Of a stretch of DNA of 64,000 nucleotides, positions 38,165 through 47,875 are shown piece by piece. The notes beneath the pieces are model-generated. The model was not told the origin of the DNA. It did no database searches and saw only the letters and a program-made list of their open reading frames with translations. The stretch comes from Paracoccaceae bacterium (lineage in GTDB: Bacteria; Pseudomonadota; Alphaproteobacteria; Rhodobacterales; Rhodobacteraceae), in NCBI GenBank assembly GCA_022822495.1, contig JAJEBQ010000019.1, forward strand, positions 87,375-151,374, given 5' to 3'. Made by a program: the position numbers and the translations under genes. Every line of letters begins with the position of its first letter. Within the stretch, counting starts at the first letter, position 1.

Positions 38165-39421
38165 TCAATTGTTGTCAAGGAAAAGAAGAAACGCCTCTCT
38201 GTTTTTTGTATCCTCAAACACTGTTGAAGTACCAAAGTCATGAAATATGGTTTCAACCAGCAGGTCATCTTCGCTCCAAAGGGCTGGCGATGCCAACGTA
38301 CCGCCGCATTCATACTCTCTGTCTTTAGACTTTTCCAATTGCTCCAATCCTCTTGGACCCAGATTGCCCAGTTTTCGGGCCAGGGCTGGTGCATCTGAAA
38401 CTCGCCATCGATCATCCCAAAGTTTGCTCACAGGTACAAAGTCTCCACTTTTCTTTAGGTCTCGAAATACCCTCACACAATTGTTACTATCCCTACGGAT
38501 GACCAGGTTGCTTATTGTTGAACTTCCAACCGCTTCAACCCTCTTCAGGCAATTGTTGACAGCAGATTGGCGAGGTTTGTAATCATGACCTGCAAGAAAC
38601 TGTACCACTCTGGCAAATAACTTGACCCGGATTTCTTCCGGCAGTTCCCAATAATCTGTACTCATGACATATTCACCCGCCTTTGAAACGGATATAACTT
38701 CGCTTGCTCTGGTCCTGATTACACACTCCAAGACATGGCGCGTCTTTTGCAAGTTGGCTGCCACTTTGGCTAAACCACTTATGCTAATACCAACCTCTTC
38801 CAATTGCGGCAGCAGGTTTCTTATTTGTATCCTTGTAAGACGGTTATCCTCATTGGAAGGATCCTCCATCCACACCTGATTTTTCGATGAAAGATACCCT
38901 CTGATCTCGGCACGTGAAATATCCAACAGCGGTCTAACCCATCTAACCCCAAACCGAGCCAGAGATTGTGGCATGGCTGATAACCCTTCCACACCTGCTT
39001 TCCGTTTGAGTTCCATAAGAACTGTTTCTGCTTGATCGTTCTGCGTGTGTCCTAAGATAATCTCCTCAATTCCCAGCGCACATGCCCACTCAGCCATTAT
39101 TCTGTATCGGCCTTCACGTGCCTTGTGGGGCAAATTTCCACCAGGTGTTGGATTCTTCCAATAAAGGGTTTCATGATCCCAACCCAAATCATTGGCTACT
39201 GTCTTGACAAATTTGCATTCCTGCTCGGCCGTACCCCTTAATTGGTGGTTAACGGTAACCACCAATAAATTAAGGTTCCTTTTCCTACACCAATCTGATA
39301 ACAAAAGGAGCAATCCCACGGAGTCGCTCCCTCCAGAAACGGCAACAGCTAAATTCTGATTGGAAAATGAAATAAGCGTGTCAAAGGATTGAAAAACTTG
39401 CTCAGTTGGAAGATGGTCCAT
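38165..39421 (-). CDS. tilS: tRNA(Ile)-lysidine synthase
   Basis: Modifies C34 of the AUA-reading tRNA-Ile to lysidine, essential for AUA decoding. The ATP-pyrophosphatase PP-loop AVSGGSDSVGLLLL is at about residues 27-40, and LGHTQNDQAETVLMELKR with GLSAMP follows. About 418 residues, with the C-terminal lysidine synthetase domain. The second codon ATG (39421) is a better start than GTG one codon earlier. It overlaps the 3' end of cpoB by 20 bp. Confidence 0.94.
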   Translation of the reverse strand: MDHLPTEQVFQSFDTLISFSNQNLAVAVSGGSDSVGLLLLLSDWCRKRNLNLLVVTVNHQLRGTAEQECKFVKTVANDLGWDHETLYWKNPTPGGNLPHKAREGRYRIMAEWACALGIEEIILGHTQNDQAETVLMELKRKAGVEGLSAMPQSLARFGVRWVRPLLDISRAEIRGYLSSKNQVWMEDPSNEDNRLTRIQIRNLLPQLEEVGISISGLAKVAANLQKTRHVLECVIRTRASEVISVSKAGEYVMSTDYWELPEEIRVKLFARVVQFLAGHDYKPRQSAVNNCLKRVEAVGSSTISNLVIRRDSNNCVRVFRDLKKSGDFVPVSKLWDDRWRVSDAPALARKLGNLGPRGLEQLEKSKDREYECGGTLASPALWSEDDLLVETIFHDFGTSTVFEDTKNREAFLLFLDNN

Positions 39422-40274
39422 CACATTCGAATCGACTTGTGTAGTTCTTTGCGTTTTGAGCCTCTATCGTATTGGGAAAACGTTCAATGACCGCATTGAA
39501 CATTTGACAAGCCTCATCAATTCTTTCCCAGGAAACGAATACCTGACCCAACCTCAAAAGAGTTAACGGTGCTCTCGGTCCCGAATTATCCTCAAGGAAG
39601 CTTTTAAGGAAGGCTTCACTTGCTTCCTTCCACTTTTCGAGTTTCGTGTGAGCTTCGCCCAAATAGAAATAGGTATCAGCCATAAGATCGTGTTCTGGAT
39701 AGAGATCAATCAGTGTTTGAAACTCAATAATCGCCTGCTCAAATTCATTTTCGACGAAGTGATTTAGCCCCTTGTTGAACAAAACATCTTCCTCTTCGAC
39801 ATCTCCAAACTGGATGTCTTCCTGCGGCTGATCTGGAATCTCAAAATTCTCAAATCCAGTCATCGCCTGACGCGTTGGAATGGTGAATTCTCCACTTTCA
39901 ATTTGCCCAACCCTTTTTTCGATATCCTGCAAGCTGACGGCAACACGAGAGACCTCATTGTTTATTTTGTATTCAATGAGTTCAATTTTATTCAGATTTT
40001 CCCTTATCTCAGCTTCAATTTCATCCAGCCGTCCAAGCACAGTCTCAGAATTAAAGAATTGTTCTTTGATTTCACCATCTGATTGTACCAATTCCCATCG
40101 GAGCACCTGTAATTTAAAGTCAAGATTCTGCAGTTCTATCCGTATATCTGCCAACCTTTCCTTAACGGCAGGATCAAGTACCTCCTCTGTCTGAGACCAA
40201 CCTGAGGTCGGCCCCACCCCCCATGTCAAAAGGGGAACAAGCAGGATGGAATATTTTAAATTCTGGAATTTCAA
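39402..40274 (-). CDS. cpoB: Tol-Pal system periplasmic protein CpoB (YbgF)
   Basis: Coordinates Tol-Pal constriction with peptidoglycan synthesis in the periplasm. It has a signal peptide, a coiled-coil trimerisation region (about 40-120), then TPR-type repeats with LFNKGLNHFVENEFEQAIIE and YFYLGEAHTKLEKWKEASEA. The longest frame starts at TTG 40298 inside pal, but the TTG at 40274, one base after the pal stop and preceded by AGGAAG, better explains translational coupling. This gives 290 residues. Confidence 0.9.
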   Translation of the reverse strand: MKFQNLKYSILLVPLLTWGVGPTSGWSQTEEVLDPAVKERLADIRIELQNLDFKLQVLRWELVQSDGEIKEQFFNSETVLGRLDEIEAEIRENLNKIELIEYKINNEVSRVAVSLQDIEKRVGQIESGEFTIPTRQAMTGFENFEIPDQPQEDIQFGDVEEEDVLFNKGLNHFVENEFEQAIIEFQTLIDLYPEHDLMADTYFYLGEAHTKLEKWKEASEAFLKSFLEDNSGPRAPLTLLRLGQVFVSWERIDEACQMFNAVIERFPNTIEAQNAKNYTSRFECDGPSSN

Positions 40275-40275
40275 C

Positions 40276-40821
40276 CTAACTTCCTGTTGTCTCTTCAATT
40301 TGAGTTACCACCCTGCGGTTTTTGGACCAACAGGTTTCATCCGAACAAGCCGCAAAGGGCCGTTCCTTACCAAAACTTACGGTTGACATGCGGACAGCCC
40401 CAACCCCTTGTTGCAGCAAGAATGTTCGCACCGCCTCTGATCGTCTCGCTCCGAGAGCAAGATTATACTCCCTGGTTCCCCGTTCATCGGCATGTCCTTC
40501 AATAATAACGGTTGAATCAGGGTTTCGCAATAGCCAATCAGCCTGTTCGGTCAATATATCCTTGGCATCTTCTGACAAAGCACTTTCGTTCAATGCAAAG
40601 AATACACGATCGCCAATTTCATAATTGAAGTATTCCTTGGAAAAATACGCAAATTCGCTATCCGTTTCAATGACACCATCATCCATACCTGTAAAACGAT
40701 CATCGGATGAACCAGATCCGCCGGCATTCGAAACCGTATTTCCTCTGGTCACCGTGTTTTCACCACAACCTGCAACAAGAAGTACGCAGACAATAACACT
40801 CATTACTCTCAATAACCTCAT
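40276..40821 (-). CDS. pal: Peptidoglycan-associated lipoprotein Pal
   Basis: Outer-membrane lipoprotein anchoring the envelope to peptidoglycan. 181 residues from the ATG at 40821 (GGAG 7 bases upstream). The signal peptide ends in the lipobox LVAGC, with lipidation at that Cys. The OmpA-type domain has VFFALNESALSEDAK, IEGHADERGTREYNLALGARR and the closing SFGKERPFA. Part of the tolQRAB-pal-cpoB set. Confidence 0.96.
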   Translation of the reverse strand: MRLLRVMSVIVCVLLVAGCGENTVTRGNTVSNAGGSGSSDDRFTGMDDGVIETDSEFAYFSKEYFNYEIGDRVFFALNESALSEDAKDILTEQADWLLRNPDSTVIIEGHADERGTREYNLALGARRSEAVRTFLLQQGVGAVRMSTVSFGKERPFAACSDETCWSKNRRVVTQIEETTGS

Positions 40822-40851
40822 TTTATGCTCCATGAACTATCAAAAAATTAT

Positions 40852-42183
40852 TTACCTCAATGGGGACCAAGATGGATCCGAGGCAAAATTGGGGGTTTTC
40901 AATTTTTTCAAATTTCTACCCGTAACATCTACTGAATACAGCGAAGGCCCACCACTTTCACCGGGCTCCTCCCTAAAAAACAATAACACTCGACCATTAG
41001 GAGCCCAAGTCGGCCCTTCATCCAAAAATGATCGTGATAATAATCTCTCCTCGGTGCCATCGGCCAACATAACACCAACATGAAAGATACTTCCCAACTG
41101 CTTGGTAAAGGCAATGAAATCACCTCTTGGTGACCATACCGGTGTGCCGTAATTACCATTCCTGAAACTTATTCTTGATATTTTGCCGTCATTGAGGGAC
41201 ATGGTATAAATTTGTGGGCTGCCACTTCGGTCTGATTCAAAGGTGATTTTTGTTCCATCAGGTGAATAGCTTGGAGCCGTATCAATAGCCCGGTTTCTTG
41301 TTACCCGTCGAGACTCCTTGGTTGTCAGATTGGTTTCAAATATATCCGTGTTGCCTTTGGTTGTCCGGGAAAAAATTACTCTTTTGCCATCGGGTGAAAA
41401 CCTTGGTGAGAACGTCATATCCGGCGTTTGCAGAACTCTGTTTGATTGGCCATTTCTTAGATTCAGGCGATAAACACTTGGTTTGCCAGTTTGATAGGAG
41501 GTGTAAATCAATTCATCCCCGTCTGGCGAAAATCTTGGTGCCAGGACCAAATCATCTCCATCAGTCAGATATCTTACATTGGCCCCATCATAATCCATTA
41601 TGGTCAACCGCTTGGCACGGTCAGTCTTGGGACCAAATTCTGATATGAAGGCAATACGGGTGTCAAAATACTTTCCTTCGCCAGTTATACGTGAATATAC
41701 CTCATCAGAAATTTTATGTGCCAATCGCCGCCAATTATTAACTTGCCCCCTGTATTGCACACCCTGCCCGAGGCTTGATTGGGCAAAAACATCATGCAAC
41801 CGAAATTTCACAACCAAATTACCATCCGATGATAGAGATACCGATCCTGTTAGGAGCACATCCACATTAATGGCTTTCCAATCCGAGAACTGTATAGGTG
41901 AGTCAAAATTGGTAATCTTGCCTATGTGTGAGTTTTCTGGCACAATTTCAAATAAACCTGTCCTGTCCAGGTTTGATAAAATCAAATCGGTAATATCCTT
42001 GGCCCATTTGCTGGCACTGGCGCTCTCAGCAATGAATTGGGGTGCTGCAATAGGGAAAAGTTGGATGATTCCTTCATTGATCTCTATCTGAAGCGGTCCG
42101 TCATTACTTGCCTGGGTAACACCCTGTGTTCCCCCGCAAGTCAGAAGACTGATTATTGCAAGAACCTTGATGGCAAAACGCAT
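40852..42183 (-). CDS. tolB: Tol-Pal translocation protein TolB
   Basis: Periplasmic partner of Pal. 443 residues: a signal peptide (MRFAIKVLAIISLLTCGG), an N-terminal alpha/beta domain to about residue 165, then a six-bladed propeller whose blades repeat a F-SPDG element (LAPRFSPDGDELIYTSYQTG, TFSPRFSPDGKRVIFSR, APSYSPDGTKITFESDRSG). Starts 2 bp after the tolA stop. Confidence 0.96.
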   Translation of the reverse strand: MRFAIKVLAIISLLTCGGTQGVTQASNDGPLQIEINEGIIQLFPIAAPQFIAESASASKWAKDITDLILSNLDRTGLFEIVPENSHIGKITNFDSPIQFSDWKAINVDVLLTGSVSLSSDGNLVVKFRLHDVFAQSSLGQGVQYRGQVNNWRRLAHKISDEVYSRITGEGKYFDTRIAFISEFGPKTDRAKRLTIMDYDGANVRYLTDGDDLVLAPRFSPDGDELIYTSYQTGKPSVYRLNLRNGQSNRVLQTPDMTFSPRFSPDGKRVIFSRTTKGNTDIFETNLTTKESRRVTRNRAIDTAPSYSPDGTKITFESDRSGSPQIYTMSLNDGKISRISFRNGNYGTPVWSPRGDFIAFTKQLGSIFHVGVMLADGTEERLLSRSFLDEGPTWAPNGRVLLFFREEPGESGGPSLYSVDVTGRNLKKLKTPNFASDPSWSPLR

Positions 42184-42185
42184 TC

Positions 42186-43322
42186 CTATCTATTCCTTAT
42201 TTCTTCAGGATTGAATGTATATATTACTTCTTTCCACAAATCATATTTGTCAATGGGTAAGTTGTGCCCATTTTCCAAGCCTTTCTTAATGGCTCGTCTG
42301 GCCGCGTCAAATGCGGTTTCGACGGCAGTTCCATTTGTTCCTCCCGATTGACTTAACAGTTCTATATTAATTGGTTTTCCGGTAGTGTCCATAACAATTC
42401 TTACTGTCAAGGTAATTCTTTTTGCTTCAGAGGATATCGCACCGATATTCCAGTTCTGTTCAATCAGGGAACGCAACCGTCCAACTTCCGAACGGGTTAA
42501 AGACTGATGTTGTTTGGGTTCAGGGGCAGGCGCCACCTGCGTAATTTCCTCTGGTGAGGTACTTTCCATTATTTCCGCTATAAGGTCACTCAGGTCATTT
42601 TCTTCAGGCTGAACAAGCTGTCGCGGGCGTCTGGTAGGAGACCCGAGGGCCAAGAGATCTGTTGATGGACCACGAGATACCTCAGGTATCGTTACTTCCT
42701 CAGACTTGTTGGCTTCGGTTACAATCAAGGGTGTTGAAGCTTCTATGGCTGTGCTTTCATCAATCGTCTCTTCCAATTCTTCTAACTTGGCTTGCTCGGT
42801 GGATACCACTGCTTCCTGTGCAACCTCAGCTACTTTCAATTCAGGTTTCTCAATAGGATTATATTCGGAAGTTACCTTGGGAATTTCTGGCAATTTAAAA
42901 TCTGATGCCTTGAGCAGGGGAATGGAATTTTGCAATTCGATACTCTCAGCAAGACCCTCAGGGGTACCAATATTGACACCGGGAGGTTCAATGGGTTGGG
43001 GAAGGTCAGGGATATGGGTCCGATTGTTGATCAATATTTCTGGTAAATCTGGTTGAATTGTCAATTCAGGGCTGGCGGGTTGCACTATATCGGGGAATTC
43101 CGGGATGTTTTCTTCACTTTCCTGAATTTGATCCAGATCTGATTGGACAACCGGTTCCGACAAAAGGCTATCCCGAAAAAGCTCCACCTCGGAAATCAGT
43201 TCAATGCTGACAACATTTTCAGTTGGATTGATAAACCTTGGGGTCTTAAACAGTTCTACCCCTACGATCAGAAAGAATACCAGCGAGTGGCCCAGAATTG
43301 AAAGTGCAAGCCCAGATTTCAC
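42186..43322 (-). CDS. tolA: Tol-Pal energy transducer TolA
   Basis: Spans the periplasm and links the TolQR motor to TolB-Pal. 378 residues: a single N-terminal membrane helix (LALSILGHSLVFFLIVGVEL), a long Pro/Glu/Ile-rich linker (about 30-275, many EIP and PEL repeats) in place of the helical Lys/Ala-rich domain of E. coli, and a C-terminal TonB-like domain with VRIVMDTTGKPINIELLSQS. Linker composition is normal for alphaproteobacterial TolA. Confidence 0.9.
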   Translation of the reverse strand: MKSGLALSILGHSLVFFLIVGVELFKTPRFINPTENVVSIELISEVELFRDSLLSEPVVQSDLDQIQESEENIPEFPDIVQPASPELTIQPDLPEILINNRTHIPDLPQPIEPPGVNIGTPEGLAESIELQNSIPLLKASDFKLPEIPKVTSEYNPIEKPELKVAEVAQEAVVSTEQAKLEELEETIDESTAIEASTPLIVTEANKSEEVTIPEVSRGPSTDLLALGSPTRRPRQLVQPEENDLSDLIAEIMESTSPEEITQVAPAPEPKQHQSLTRSEVGRLRSLIEQNWNIGAISSEAKRITLTVRIVMDTTGKPINIELLSQSGGTNGTAVETAFDAARRAIKKGLENGHNLPIDKYDLWKEVIYTFNPEEIRNR

Positions 43323-43339
43323 CGATGTTCACCATTTAC

Positions 43340-43804
43340 TTAATTCTCAGGTTCGAAGGTGGGTCCCCCACCATCAGTTACCAGAGATATATTTCTGAAC
43401 CCTGCATTATTCAAAGCGCCCATAATCTGCATGATCACTTCATAGCGAGCTTCCTTGTCACCCCTCAGATAAATTTTATCGGACGCTCTTTCAGTTATTA
43501 TGGATCTAAGTTTCGGGATCAATTCGGTATTGGCATATTCAGTTTTATTGATAGAGACCTGACCTTCGGCGGTAATTGAAAGTGTCAAGGGTTCCTCGCC
43601 AGTATCCGTCAGGGGGGTTGCTGCTGTTTCTGGCAACTGGACTTGAACGCCTACCGTTAATAGAGGTGCTGCAACAATAAAGATTATAAGCAAAACCAAT
43701 ACGACATCTACAAAGGGCGTGACATTTATTTCAGACATCGGTTTGTAAATAATATTTTTTTGCCGGCGGGAATGCCTTCCAACCTTGTTTACTGAGAAGG
43801 CCAT
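43340..43804 (-). CDS. tolR: Tol-Pal motor subunit TolR
   Basis: 154-residue ExbD/TolR protein with one membrane helix carrying the proton-conducting Asp in MSEINVTPFVDVVLVLLIIF, followed by the periplasmic domain with IYLRGDKEARYEVIMQIMGA. Slightly extended N-terminus (AFSVNKVGRHSRRQKNI). Sits 3 bp from tolQ and 17 bp from tolA. Confidence 0.95.
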   Translation of the reverse strand: MAFSVNKVGRHSRRQKNIIYKPMSEINVTPFVDVVLVLLIIFIVAAPLLTVGVQVQLPETAATPLTDTGEEPLTLSITAEGQVSINKTEYANTELIPKLRSIITERASDKIYLRGDKEARYEVIMQIMGALNNAGFRNISLVTDGGGPTFEPEN

Positions 43805-43807
43805 ATT

Positions 43808-44521
43808 CTATTCTACACGCAGTTCCATCTGTTCAATTTCCCTGGAAACTATGGTGGAAAATTCATCAGCAAAATCGTCAAATCTTGCCGCCAAGCTATT
43901 GGCCTTAGTAGACAGATTGTTATAAAATACCACGGCGGGAATAGCGGCCAACAAACCAAGTGCGGTTGCAGCGAGAGCCTCACCGATACCCGGAGCAATG
44001 ACAGCCAGATTGGTATTTTCCTGGATACCAATTTCTGAAAAAACATTCATTATTCCCCAAACAGTTCCAAAGAGACCGACAAACGGAGCGGTTGATCCTA
44101 CAGTTGCCAGGAAATCCAGTCCTCGTGACAGGTGATTGATTTCATTATTGACGGCATTACTCATCGATCGATCGATTCTGGACGAGGCTCCTGCAATAAG
44201 CTTTCCGGTTGTGCTGTGGGATTTTTCCCACTCATCCATTGCGGCACAGAATATCCTTTGCAGGGCGCCAACGGGGTTTCGTTTAATCCCTTCATACAGT
44301 TCTTCAACTGAATCCTCCGACCAGAAAGCACTTTCGAAAGCCGATGTTTGGCTTTTGACTCGGCCAAAAAACAGGATTTTTTGAAAAATAATTGCCCAGC
44401 AAATAATTGAGGCCAGGATAAGTAATACCATGACAGACTGAACCACAAACCCTGCGAGCAGGAAGAGATTCAACAAACTAAAATCAAGGCCTTCCGTGGC
44501 CGAGATTAACTCGATTTCCAT
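43808..44521 (-). CDS. tolQ: Tol-Pal motor subunit TolQ
   Basis: 237-residue inner-membrane proton channel subunit of ExbB/TolQ type with three transmembrane helices: VVQSVMVLLILASIICWAII, then a cytoplasmic loop, then FLATVGSTAPFVGLFGTVWG and AVIAPGIGEALAATALGLLA. The polar Thr residues of the proton path are in the last two. First gene of the tol operon, with a promoter and dyad directly upstream. Confidence 0.95.
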   Translation of the reverse strand: MEIELISATEGLDFSLLNLFLLAGFVVQSVMVLLILASIICWAIIFQKILFFGRVKSQTSAFESAFWSEDSVEELYEGIKRNPVGALQRIFCAAMDEWEKSHSTTGKLIAGASSRIDRSMSNAVNNEINHLSRGLDFLATVGSTAPFVGLFGTVWGIMNVFSEIGIQENTNLAVIAPGIGEALAATALGLLAAIPAVVFYNNLSTKANSLAARFDDFADEFSTIVSREIEQMELRVE

Positions 44522-44552
44522 AATAACTGCCCTATTCCATTAGCCGCCTTAC

Positions 44553-44583
44553 AAGGGAAGGTCTTTTTATGCATCCTTCCCTT
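44553..44583. promoter_or_regulatory. Perfect 9-bp inverted repeat overlapping the tolQ promoter
   Basis: AAGGGAAGG (44553-44561) pairs with CCTTCCCTT (44575-44583), with a 13-base spacer. The outer arm overlaps the -10 element on the minus strand, 30-60 bp before tolQ. It may be an operator, or a terminator for the ruvCAB-ybgC transcript; both are inference. Confidence 0.45.
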
Positions 44584-44609
44584 ATATTAAAGAATATCGT
44601 AAATGACAA
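44581..44609 (-). promoter_or_regulatory. Sigma70-type promoter of the tol operon
   Basis: Minus strand: TTGTCA (44609-44604), a 17-base spacer, then TATAAG (44586-44581). Both boxes differ from consensus by one base. The start of tolQ is about 60 bp downstream. The gap between ybgC and tolQ (180 bp) leaves room for a separate tol transcript. Confidence 0.5.
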
Positions 44610-44701
44610 TAACATTTATGTAAATTTATAGGGTTTGGGAAAGATCACACCCCCTTTTTACTCCTACCATTTTTCGTAATCCGGATTTATTTTCAGGTAC
44701 G

Positions 44702-45109
44702 TTATTTATTTACTTGCCCCTGCTGTAATCTGTCCAAAATATCACCAGGTATTTTTGCCACCTTGCCTTTCAGGTCCATACAAGCGATAGTCACTTTGGC
44801 CTCAAACCGTTTTGATTGATTAGTGCGTATGATTTGAGTCATCTCAATTCTGACTTTGGTCAACTTGGTTATTTCCGTTTGAACTCTGGCCAGGTCCTCA
44901 AATCTCAGTGGTGAAAAATAATGTGCTGTGACCTTGCTTACCACAAACCCCAAACCGTGTTGATCACTCATGCCTGTATGAGTAATTCCTCTTTTCCTTA
45001 AAAGTTCTGTCCGAGCCCGTTCAATAAATTTGAAATAGTTGGCATAGTAAACAATGCCAGCTAAGTCAACATCTTCGTGATACACACGATAAACACTTTC
45101 ATGTGTCAT
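44702..45109 (-). CDS. ybgC: YbgC-type acyl-CoA thioesterase of the Tol-Pal cluster
   Basis: Hotdog-fold thioesterase of the 4-hydroxybenzoyl-CoA thioesterase family. It has the signature [19 protein letters not shown] with the catalytic Asp, then [12 protein letters not shown]. 135 residues from the ATG at 45109, which begins [15 protein letters not shown], as in relatives; an upstream extension of 11 codons exists. This ATG overlaps the ruvB stop region by 11 bp, implying coupling. Confidence 0.92.
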   Translation of the reverse strand: MTHESVYRVYHEDVDLAGIVYYANYFKFIERARTELLRKRGITHTGMSDQHGLGFVVSKVTAHYFSPLRFEDLARVQTEITKLTKVRIEMTQIIRTNQSKRFEAKVTIACMDLKGKVAKIPGDILDRLQQGQVNK

Positions 45110-46133
45110 CGTTTGTCCCACTGAACAAATCCTTAACTTCATTAGGAGGGTTTTTACCCAAATGCTTCCAGGCGATATTCGTTAACATCCTTCCCCTTGG
45201 TGTCCTGCTGATAAATCCTGCCTGCATCAAATAGGGCTCAACTACATCTTCAATGGTATCCTTGACCTCTGACATTGCGGCTGATATGGTTTCAATTCCA
45301 ACTGGCCCACCGCCATAATGATCAGCCACGATTTGAAGGTATTTTCGGTCATTGGAATCCAGTCCGAGATGATCTACTCCCAACCTGTCCAGAGCCTTGT
45401 TGGCAACTTCGTTGGAAATTTTCCCATCATTTTCAACAATTGCAAAATCTATCACCCGGCTCAGCAATCTGTTGGCCACTCGGGGAGTGCCACGGGATCT
45501 TCGGGAAATTTCCATTGCTCCCTTTTTTTCAATGGCAATATTCAACACGTTGGCTGATCTTGTTACAATTTGCAATAATTCTGCGGCCGAATAAAATTCC
45601 AATCTCATATGGATACCAAAACGATCTCGAAGCGGTGTCGTCAATAACCCAAGTCGCGTGGTTGCTCCGACAAGCGTAAATTCATTCAATTCGATCCGGA
45701 CGGACCTTGCTGCTGGACCAGAACCGACAACCAGATCAAGAGCATAATCCTCCATCGCCGGATAGAGTACTTCTTCAACTATTGGATGAAGGCGGTGGAT
45801 TTCATCAATAAACAAGACATCATGTTTATCAAGCTTGGTCAAAATAGCGGCCAAGTCCCCTGCCTTGGCCAAAACCGGACCAGAAGTCATTGAAAAATTG
45901 ACACCCCTTTCTCTGGCAATGATCTGAGCCAAGGTGGTTTTACCCAATCCTGGAGGGCCATAAAACAAGGTATGAGCCATTGGTTTTGATTGTATGCGTG
46001 CGCTCTTTACGAACACACCCAAATTATTTCTCAGTTCGTCATGGCCAATAAACTCATCAAGCTTCCTTGGTCGCAGTGCACTATCGTTATCACCGGCAAT
46101 GGTTTCCGTTGTTATGGCTGAAGCATTTTCCAC
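45099..46133 (-). CDS. ruvB: Holliday junction branch-migration ATPase RuvB
   Basis: Hexameric AAA+ motor driving branch migration with RuvA. 344 residues: Walker [17 protein letters not shown], Walker [12 protein letters not shown], sensor 1 [12 protein letters not shown] and C-terminal winged-helix domain with [16 protein letters not shown]. Follows ruvA by 18 bp, all co-directional. Confidence 0.97.
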   Translation of the reverse strand: MENASAITTETIAGDNDSALRPRKLDEFIGHDELRNNLGVFVKSARIQSKPMAHTLFYGPPGLGKTTLAQIIARERGVNFSMTSGPVLAKAGDLAAILTKLDKHDVLFIDEIHRLHPIVEEVLYPAMEDYALDLVVGSGPAARSVRIELNEFTLVGATTRLGLLTTPLRDRFGIHMRLEFYSAAELLQIVTRSANVLNIAIEKKGAMEISRRSRGTPRVANRLLSRVIDFAIVENDGKISNEVANKALDRLGVDHLGLDSNDRKYLQIVADHYGGGPVGIETISAAMSEVKDTIEDVVEPYLMQAGFISRTPRGRMLTNIAWKHLGKNPPNEVKDLFSGTNDDT

Positions 46134-46151
46134 TATGAATAATATTTCTAC

Positions 46152-46805
46152 TTAAATTGAAGCCAACTGCTGCAAGGCATCCCGGATCAGAGTTTCGGTT
46201 GTCAAATTTTCTGAATCCATGATAATCTTGGTGAGGACACCCGCCGCAACACTTTCTGAATAACCTAGTTTTACCAATGCCGAAAGTGCTTCTGTACGAA
46301 TCTGCATTTCTTGGTTATACGCCTCTGCCTCCTTGGCTATCTTTATATCCTTCGGTTGATCTTTAGTTGTGGTCGTATCGACAGTCTCACCACCCAGAAT
46401 TAATAACTTGCTCATTTTGGGTTTGAGTTCGATGACTATTCTCTGGGCAATCTTTGGACCGATGGTAGGTGCTGCTTTAAAAGGTTGCCAATCATCCATG
46501 GATATGGCTCTGATTGAGGTCGATATTCCGATGGTATCAACTATGGAAAGCGCACCTTTCTTGCCGACACCCTGTACAGTCATTAACTCTCGATAGAATG
46601 ATCTTTCGGCCAAGGATTTAAATCCGGTCAACTGCAGGAGATCCTGCCGAACAAGAAGATCAGTAAATAAGGTAAGTGTTTCGCCTACCTGGCTTGTACT
46701 CAAGGTACTTGGTGAGCAAAAAATCTCATAACCGACCCCATTGACATCAATCAATAAATAGTCTGAACCGATAAAATCGATAATGCCTGAAACTTTACCA
46801 ATCAA
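46152..46805 (-). CDS. ruvA: Holliday junction DNA-binding protein RuvA
   Basis: Tetrameric Holliday-junction clamp. 217 residues: N-terminal OB fold (MIGKVSGIIDFIGSDYLLID), tandem helix-hairpin-helix motifs around VQGVGKKGALSIVD and APTIGPKIAQRIVIELK, and the C-terminal RuvB-binding domain with ALVKLGYSESVA. The start overlaps the ruvC stop by 4 bp. Confidence 0.97.
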   Translation of the reverse strand: MIGKVSGIIDFIGSDYLLIDVNGVGYEIFCSPSTLSTSQVGETLTLFTDLLVRQDLLQLTGFKSLAERSFYRELMTVQGVGKKGALSIVDTIGISTSIRAISMDDWQPFKAAPTIGPKIAQRIVIELKPKMSKLLILGGETVDTTTTKDQPKDIKIAKEAEAYNQEMQIRTEALSALVKLGYSESVAAGVLTKIIMDSENLTTETLIRDALQQLASI

Positions 46806-47314
46806 CTTGCTTTAACCATCTGATAATGGGTGGATTTTTCAAAACTCCTTTGCACATATAGCAATGAATGTGTCAAGGCAATTGCCAAGGCATCTGTACT
46901 GTCTGGTCCCTTATTCTGAAACCCCTTCAATTGTACCTTGACCATATATTCAACCTGATCCTTGGTGGCATGCCCTACCCCAACCACTGCATTTTTAATT
47001 GTATTTGGAGCGTATTGACTGACTTCAAGCCCTACCTGTGCCGGAGCAAGCAAGGCCATAGCACTGGCATAACCAAGTTTCAGTGAGTTGGCCCCATCCA
47101 TATTGACAAAAGTTTTCTCCACAGCCGCGGTATCAGGTTTGAATTTCTCTATCACTTCAGACAGTTTATTGAATATGGTCAGCAATTTTGTTGCTATTTC
47201 ACTATTTTTGGGTGCTATCACACCGCAATCAATGTAGGTATAATTTTGCCCTCTGCTCTCAATTATTCCCCATCCTGTCTTGGTCAAACCAGGATCAATA
47301 CCGATTATTTTCAC
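46802..47314 (-). CDS. ruvC: Holliday junction resolvase RuvC
   Basis: Endonuclease that cleaves junctions after RuvAB migration. 170 residues: N-terminal IGIDPGLTKTGWG supplies the first catalytic Asp, with AAVEKTFVNMDGANSLKLG and the C-terminal DSTDALAIALTHS contributing the remaining acidic residues. First gene of the ruvCAB-ybgC operon. About 180 bp of AT-rich sequence with likely promoter lies upstream. Confidence 0.96.
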   Translation of the reverse strand: MKIIGIDPGLTKTGWGIIESRGQNYTYIDCGVIAPKNSEIATKLLTIFNKLSEVIEKFKPDTAAVEKTFVNMDGANSLKLGYASAMALLAPAQVGLEVSQYAPNTIKNAVVGVGHATKDQVEYMVKVQLKGFQNKGPDSTDALAIALTHSLLYVQRSFEKSTHYQMVKAS

Positions 47315-47500
47315 AAATTTTCCAAAATTAAGAATATTTTTCCTTAATATTATAGTAATTGGTTATTTTTGATACCTTGAGTTGATAAGAATTTTTTTTG
47401 AAATTTTCATTATTCCTTAACTAAGTCGAGGAAATCATTGACGGTCGGGTTATAAACAAGATCAAACTTTTTAAACAAATTCACCTATGGAAAACAATTG

Positions 47501-47794
47501 ATGCAAGCAACAGAGAAATTAGCGAAGGGTATTCCTCAAATCAGGAACTCAAGAATAAATGTTACCAAGTGGCAATTTAGACCGGGTGAAAGTACGGGTT
47601 TCCATGTTCATGAATATGATTACATCGTGGTTCCACTAGCTACAGGCGAATTGACTGCCATCAATTCAGATGATTCAACTACCGTCACAAACCTTGAGGT
47701 GGGGAAATCCTACTTTAGGCAAAAAGGGGTTGCACATAATATCATCAACTCCAACCCATTTGATTTTGCCTTCGTTGAAATCGAATTGTTGTAA
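47501..47794 (+). CDS. Single-domain cupin protein
   Basis: 97-residue small beta-barrel. The cupin motifs are visible: GFHVHEYDYIVVPLATGEL (His-x-His plus acidic/Tyr-containing metal site) and VAHNIINSN (second His). Start at the ATG 47501; the frame also allows a preceding TTG. No other domain. It precedes the P1 peptidase gene by 80 bp, with no known partner, and could be a small metal-dependent enzyme or binding protein. Confidence 0.72.
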   Translation: MQATEKLAKGIPQIRNSRINVTKWQFRPGESTGFHVHEYDYIVVPLATGELTAINSDDSTTVTNLEVGKSYFRQKGVAHNIINSNPFDFAFVEIELL

Positions 47795-47875
47795 GACATT
47801 AATTTTTACCTGCTTGGCATTAATGCTGCATGAATTGTGCGTGCAAAGCATTCGTTTCATTATTGAGATATAACA

